Made by a program: the position numbers and the translations under genes. The notes under the pieces were generated by a model. It did no database searches. It was not told the origin of the DNA and saw only the letters and a program-made list of their open reading frames with translations. A DNA stretch of 64,000 nucleotides from positions 1 to 64,000 of the forward strand of contig JAFDVS010000057.1 in NCBI GenBank assembly GCA_018268935.1, read 5' to 3'. The DNA comes from Acidobacteriota bacterium (GTDB lineage Bacteria > Acidobacteriota > Terriglobia > Bryobacterales > Bryobacteraceae). Below are positions 59,765 to 64,000 of this stretch, in pieces. Each line of letters starts with the position of its first letter. Position 1 is the first letter of the stretch.

Positions 59765-60150
59765 GCCCTCCAGTTGTCCTGGATGCCTCTGCGTTGTTGG
59801 CGGTCATTTTCGAGGAGCCAGGCTCAGCGTCGGTAGCAAAGGTGTTGTCCTTCTGTTGTCTCTCGGCAGTAAATTACGCGGAAGTGCTCACTCGGATCGT
59901 CCGTGAAGGTCTTCCTCCCGCTGAGGCGATTCGTAAGCTTGCCGCGCTCAAGCTAACAGTAATCCCTTGGGACCAGGAACTCGCGGAAGCCGCCGCGGAC
60001 CTGGCCCCGTTAGCAAAGACACATGGACTTTCCTTTGGGGACCGTGCCTGCCTCGCAACCGCAAGATCGCTCCATCGCACGGTTCTCACAACAGAACGTG
60101 ATTGGCGGCGGCTGCCCAAACTCGGCATTGAGATTCAGTTCATCCGGTAG
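59761..60150 (+). CDS. vapC: VapC-like PIN-domain toxin
   Basis: A 129-residue PIN ribonuclease with GTG start that overlaps the antitoxin stop by four bases. The acidic active-site residues lie in VVLDASALLAVIFEE (Asp8), SAVNYAEVLTR (Glu41), and GLSFGDRACLATARSL (Asp near 95), with a final TTERDWRRL. The length matches active VapC toxins. The toxin would cleave tRNA or rRNA when VapB is degraded. All key residues are present, so the pair looks functional. Confidence 0.88.
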   Translation: MSPPVVLDASALLAVIFEEPGSASVAKVLSFCCLSAVNYAEVLTRIVREGLPPAEAIRKLAALKLTVIPWDQELAEAAADLAPLAKTHGLSFGDRACLATARSLHRTVLTTERDWRRLPKLGIEIQFIR

Positions 60151-60383
60151 GATGGGCAACTCAGTACCTCCACCCACCAAGTCCCAATCCCCATCCCCCA
60201 TGCCAATTTCCACCCCCGCAAATCCGCCTATCTAATTTGAAGCCAACCTCTTCCAGCAACCCCCAAGACAACAAACCCGTCAAAGAGGGTAATGGTGATG
60301 GTTTCCACGGCCGAAAAACACATATATAGTTGAGGGGAGCCAGCAGGCCCACCAGCCGGGCCCCTGATTCGAGGAGCAGAAAG
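60151..60383. other. 233-bp gap before the DUF4384/caspase operon
   Basis: No coding sequence is evident. It contains an AT-rich CATATATAG (about 60321-60329) that may form a -10 element for the operon that follows, and a GC-rich imperfect stem near 60345-60365. No sigma-54-type element was found. Confidence 0.5.
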
Positions 60384-61328
60384 ATGATTCTAAAGAACTT
60401 AATACCAGCCGCCGTCCTTGCCGGGGCAGCTCTCGTCGTCGCCCAGTCGAAACCCGAACTCACCGCCCGAGAGCTCTTCTTCGTCCCCGCCCCCGTCACG
60501 GCAGCGAAAAAGGCGGGTCCCCCCGTCACTAAGAAATCCCCCGACGTCGTCGCCAAAAACACCACCAAAAAGCAGACCCCCGTCGTCCCCCAGGAAATCT
60601 ACACCGACAACGAAGTGAAGCTCGTCACCGCCAGCTATTCCGGCCCCCGCCCGCTTGGCATCCGCTACAGCCTGCTGAAGCGCGTCACCGATGGCTGGGC
60701 CGAAGTACACGCCGACAGCACCTTCCAATCCGGCGACGCCATCCGCGTCCAGGTGGAAGCGAACGAAGACGGCTACCTCTACATCGTCGCCCGCGGCTCC
60801 TCCGGTAGCTGGGATGTCCTCTTCCCCAACAAAGACGTTCGCGCCGGCACCAATTTCATTGAATCCGGCGACGCCCAGATCCTGCCCTCGCCGAAAGGCC
60901 TCTGGCGCTTCGATAACAAACGCGGCCAGGAGCGGCTCTTCCTCGTCATGGCCCGCAAGCCCGTCGGCGATCTCGACAAGCTGATCTACGATCTCAACCA
61001 GGCAGGCAAACCCGCCGCCGCACCAGCCGCGCCAGCCCCGGCCCAACCCAAACCCGCGGCCCCCGTCTCCCAGCCCAAGCCCACCACGCCTGAGCCCAAA
61101 GACGCCCCCAAGCGCACCATGCTCGCCGGCAACATCAAACCCATCGACGATCAACTCGTCGGCCGGCTCCGCTCCCAGATGGTTTCGCGCGACCTGGTCT
61201 TCGAAAAAGTCGATGACTCCCCGTCGCCCGCCGCCGCCGACAAAAAAGAATCCGCCGTCTACGTGGTCGAAAAATCCGGCAAGCCGGACGCCCGCCTCGT
61301 GGTCGACATCACTCTCAAACACGACTGA
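60384..61328 (+). CDS. Exported DUF4384-domain protein with Pro/Ala-rich linker
   Basis: A 314-residue protein. The ATG at 60384 is chosen because GAGGAG lies just ahead and the signal peptide follows (MILKNLIPAAVLAGAALVV). A charged linker precedes the DUF4384 domain (about 85-200: LGIRYSLLKRVTDGWAEV; DAIRVQVEANEDGYLYIVAR; NFIESGDAQILPSPKGLWRF). A Pro/Ala-rich spacer (about 210-250) leads to a C-terminal part of unknown fold (VSRDLVFEKVDDSPSPAA). DUF4384 often occurs beside or fused to caspase domains. It is 21 bases upstream of the second DUF4384 gene. Confidence 0.82.
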   Translation: MILKNLIPAAVLAGAALVVAQSKPELTARELFFVPAPVTAAKKAGPPVTKKSPDVVAKNTTKKQTPVVPQEIYTDNEVKLVTASYSGPRPLGIRYSLLKRVTDGWAEVHADSTFQSGDAIRVQVEANEDGYLYIVARGSSGSWDVLFPNKDVRAGTNFIESGDAQILPSPKGLWRFDNKRGQERLFLVMARKPVGDLDKLIYDLNQAGKPAAAPAAPAPAQPKPAAPVSQPKPTTPEPKDAPKRTMLAGNIKPIDDQLVGRLRSQMVSRDLVFEKVDDSPSPAAADKKESAVYVVEKSGKPDARLVVDITLKHD

Positions 61329-61349
61329 TCGCAATCAGGAAACGCCACA

Positions 61350-62057
61350 ATGAACCACACTGCCTTTCTCCCCCTCTTGGCCGTGGCCGCGGCGTTGCCC
61401 GCGCTCAGTCAATCGAAAGCGCTCCAGCAAGGTCCCAACAAAATGGAACTGACGCTGGAGCGCAAGACCAGCGCCGGATGGAAAGTCGTTGACCCCGGCT
61501 TCATCTTCAATCAGGGCGACTACGTCCGCTTCCGCTTCAAAACCAACTTCAACGGCTATCTCTACGTCATGAACCAGGGCACCGCCGGCACCTACACCAA
61601 GCTGTTCCCCCGCGAAGACACTGGCATGGCCAACAAAGTGGATGCAGGCAAGGAATACATCGTGCCCGCCACTGCCGGAGCCTTCCGCATCGATGGCCCC
61701 GCCGGACATGACATCATTTACTGGATGATTACGCCTGTCGAAATGGGCGGCGGGGAACGCAATACCAGCTACACGCCGCTTCCGCCTCCGCCTTCGCCAA
61801 CCAGCGAGAAGGCGATGAAGTCGCTCACGCCGCGTTGCGATGACACCATCCTGCGCGCACGCGGCGAATGCGTCGATAGCTCCGCCGGACCCCAGGCCGT
61901 CGCCGACGCCGCGCAACTGCCCTCCAACATCAAAACCATGGCGCAGAATAACAACCAGGAACTCATCTTCCGCAAGAATCAACGAGGCAGCGTGGTCTCC
62001 TCCCCGGTGCCTCTCAACGGCCCGGTGGTCTACGAGTTCCGCCTCGCCCACAAGTAG
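61350..62057 (+). CDS. Exported DUF4384-domain protein
   Basis: A 235-residue protein with a signal peptide (MNHTAFLPLLAVAAALPALS). The DUF4384 domain covers about residues 30-130 (MELTLERKTSAGWKVVDPG; YVRFRFKTNFNGYLYVMNQG; KLFPREDTGM). Its core motif, a 'GYLYV.' strand after a charged strand, matches the neighbour (GYLYIVAR), so the pair probably arose by duplication and divergence. The tail is Pro/Asn-rich. It is ten bases upstream of the caspase gene and probably translated from the same transcript. Confidence 0.82.
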   Translation: MNHTAFLPLLAVAAALPALSQSKALQQGPNKMELTLERKTSAGWKVVDPGFIFNQGDYVRFRFKTNFNGYLYVMNQGTAGTYTKLFPREDTGMANKVDAGKEYIVPATAGAFRIDGPAGHDIIYWMITPVEMGGGERNTSYTPLPPPPSPTSEKAMKSLTPRCDDTILRARGECVDSSAGPQAVADAAQLPSNIKTMAQNNNQELIFRKNQRGSVVSSPVPLNGPVVYEFRLAHK

Positions 62058-62067
62058 GAGCCATCAA

Positions 62068-64000
62068 TGAGAATCATCCTTCCCATCCTGCTTGCCGCCA
62101 GCGTTGCCTTCGCCGCACCGCAGGCGGGCGGCACGAAAAAAGCTCCCGCTAACGCCCAGCAGCGCGATCTCAAATACGAAGTCGACGAATCCATCGATCC
62201 TCCGGCCACCGGAAAAGTCAGTGTCCCGCGCAGCTACGCCGTCGTCATCGGCGTACAGAATTACCCCAAGCTCGATGCCAAGCTCCAACTCAAGTACACA
62301 GAGCGTGACGCGGAATCGGTCTACAGCATTCTGATCAGCCGCGAAGGCGGCAACTTCCGCGCCGAAAACGTCCACAAACTCACCGGCGCCAAAGCCACGC
62401 TCGCCAACATTCGCAACGAAATCGAAAACTGGCTGCCGTCTGTTGCGAAAGACGATGACCGCGTGCTCATCTACTTCGCCGGCCACGGCTTCGTGTACAA
62501 CGGCAAAGTTTTCCTTGCGCCCACCGACTTCGACAAAGCCAACCCCACCGGCACCGGTTATTCCGTCGAAGCCCTCGGCGCAGCCTTCGGCTCCAAGATC
62601 AAGGGCAAGTGGAAGGTGCTGCTCACCGACGCCTGCCACAGCGGCGCCGTCACTTCGGAAACGGATGTGCGCACCATCAACAGCCGCCTCCTCGATCTGA
62701 ACCGTTCGTTGTTCTCGCTCACCGCCAGCCGCGACCGCGAGCAGTCTTTCGAAAGCCCTGAATGGGGCGGCGGCCACGGCATCTTCACTTACTACGTGGT
62801 GAAGGGCATGGAAGGCGAAGCCGACGAATCGCACGACGGCATCGTCACCGCCGACGAGTTATCGAACTACGTCCAGCGCAACGTGCGCGAAGCCTCCGGC
62901 GGCCGCCAGAATCCCACCCTCGGCGGAAGCTTCGATAACAACATGCTCCTCGCCTACATCCCGGCCGGAGCCAAACTCGGCGATCCGCCCAAAGCGAAGT
63001 TCGGCACCTTCATCTTCGAATCGAACATGGACAACGTAGAGGTGTTCGTCGATGGCAAATCCGTCGGTGTCGTCAGCAAGGGCACTCCGCTTCGCCTGCC
63101 TGGCATCAACCCCGGTGTGCACCAGATCAAAGGCGTCCGCATGGGTTATGAGCCCGATGGCCCCAAGGAAGAAATCGTCTATCCCGGCCAGGACACCACC
63201 ATCACCCTCAAGATGCTGATCCCGCGCCGCAGGCCCAAAGCGGCCCTCGACAAGTTCGACCCCGCTGTAGAGCGTTATCAAAAAGCACGCGGCCCGGAGC
63301 AGTATCGCCGGGCCGTTGCCGATTTTCAGGAGATCGTCGGCATCGATCCCACCTACAGCCAAGCCTACCTCTACCTCGCCCGCGCGCAGCGTGATCTGCA
63401 GGATTTCGAAAAGGCCGAAAAATCCTTCAAAAAAGCCCTCGAAATCGACCCCGACTACCTCGAAGCCCGTACCACCTACGGCGGTATGCTCTTTGACACC
63501 GGCAACACCGACGAAGCCATCCGCCAGTTGAACGCCGTCATTCAGCGCGACAAGAACCAGGCCACCGCGCACTACCTGCTGTCGCAAGCCTTCCGCGTGA
63601 AGGAACAATACAAGCTCGCCATCGAATCCGCGCAGAACGCCGTACGCCTTACGCCCAACAATTCCGAAGCCTACTTCTGGCTTGCCGAAGGCCTGCGCAT
63701 GGAGAAGCGTTACTCAGAAGCCATCCCCGCCTATCAGCAATACCTCAAGCTCAGCAACTTCGACAGCAACGGCTTTGAAAAATTCGGCTACTACGCCATC
63801 GGTTTCGGCCTCTTCAAGAAGAAACGCGCCGGTACGCAGGATGTGTGGAAGGAACTCCGCGGCCTCACCTATTTCGGGCTCTGCGAATGCGAGCGCCGCA
63901 TCAACCACTTCGACAACGCTATTTCCTACTGCCAACGCGCTCTCAGCTTCGATAAGGAAGATCCCCTCACCCACTACAGCCTGGCGCTATCCTACTTCCG
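62068..64000 (+). CDS. Exported caspase-like (peptidase C14) protein with PEGA and TPR repeats, 3' partial
   Basis: An open frame that runs through the end of the window (644 residues visible). Signal peptide MRIILPILLAASVAFA. The caspase (p20-like) domain lies at about 55-300, with SYAVVIGVQNYP, catalytic His140 (IYFAGHGF) and catalytic Cys190 (LTDACHSGA). A PEGA domain follows (about 310-385: VEVFVDGKSVGV; GVHQIKGVRMGYE). From about 400 on it has at least five TPR units (for example SQAYLYLARAQRDLQDFEKA and YLEARTTYGGMLFDTGNTDE). Both catalytic residues are present, so protease activity is plausible. Its signal peptide would place a caspase-like protease outside the cytoplasm. Confidence 0.9.

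Noticed and set aside
60151..60383. A small gene in the gap before the DUF4384 operon
   Set aside because: No frame with start, ribosome site and plausible composition.

Overview
The window reads as a chromosomal piece of an acidobacterium of the Solibacter/Bryobacterales type. The support is the protein repertoire: five very large Oar-like TonB-dependent receptors with an N-terminal carboxypeptidase-regulatory-like domain, many twin-arginine (Tat) exported enzymes, PQQ-type and SMP-30 beta-propellers, a PEP-CTERM protein, a Ser/Thr kinase with TPRs, and DUF4384/caspase proteins. This is inference from gene content; there is no rRNA or other marker gene. Coding density is very high: no gap exceeds about 235 bases, and I saw no tRNA, rRNA, CRISPR array, insertion sequence or prophage.

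Layout. 1-7.4 kb: a PQQ-like propeller, an SMP-30 lactonase, a VWA/PEP-CTERM protein, a carboxypeptidase-regulatory-like protein, a DNRLRE/collagen-repeat protein and an esterase. 7.4-12.8 kb: a signalling block made of a small exported protein, a Ser/Thr kinase with TPRs, an unknown 185-residue protein and an FHA-containing sigma-54 activator. 12.8-23.9 kb: three TonB receptors, one carrying a single-base frameshift, and an OFA-type MFS transporter. 23.9-35.3 kb: a coupled three-gene operon (unknown membrane protein, quinone oxidoreductase, EEP phosphatase), then amidohydrolase, PKD protein, aldo/keto reductase-like protein, a tetraheme cytochrome fused to an FGE-like domain, metallophosphoesterase, an unknown Tat protein and a sulfatase. 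35.4-38.5 kb: a coupled PAP2 / double acyltransferase / PHP operon that looks like lipid remodelling. 38.5-47.6 kb: a fourth receptor, proline dehydrogenase and sugar-metabolism enzymes. 47.6-50.3 kb: a second small exported protein of the same family, facing a second FHA sigma-54 activator, plus a STAS protein. 50.3-59.1 kb: an extracellular nuclease, a sulfatase, a TIM-barrel isomerase and the fifth receptor. 59.1-60.2 kb: a decayed HicBA pair beside an intact VapBC pair. 60.4-64 kb: two exported DUF4384 proteins and an exported caspase-PEGA-TPR protein that runs off the window.

How it fits together. The receptors, Tat enzymes, sulfatases and isomerases suggest uptake and periplasmic breakdown of complex, possibly sulfated, organic matter. 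The most interesting regulatory idea is that the two FHA/sigma-54 activators each sit beside a gene for the same small exported protein family, each with a plausible sigma-54 promoter and an upstream palindrome. The most interesting enzymatic unit is the exported caspase/DUF4384 operon. At genome scale, the + strand changes from G-rich to C-rich across the window whatever the gene orientation, every convergent gene pair is packed stop-to-stop, and several genes have a -10 box 6-7 bases before the start codon, which points to leaderless mRNAs.
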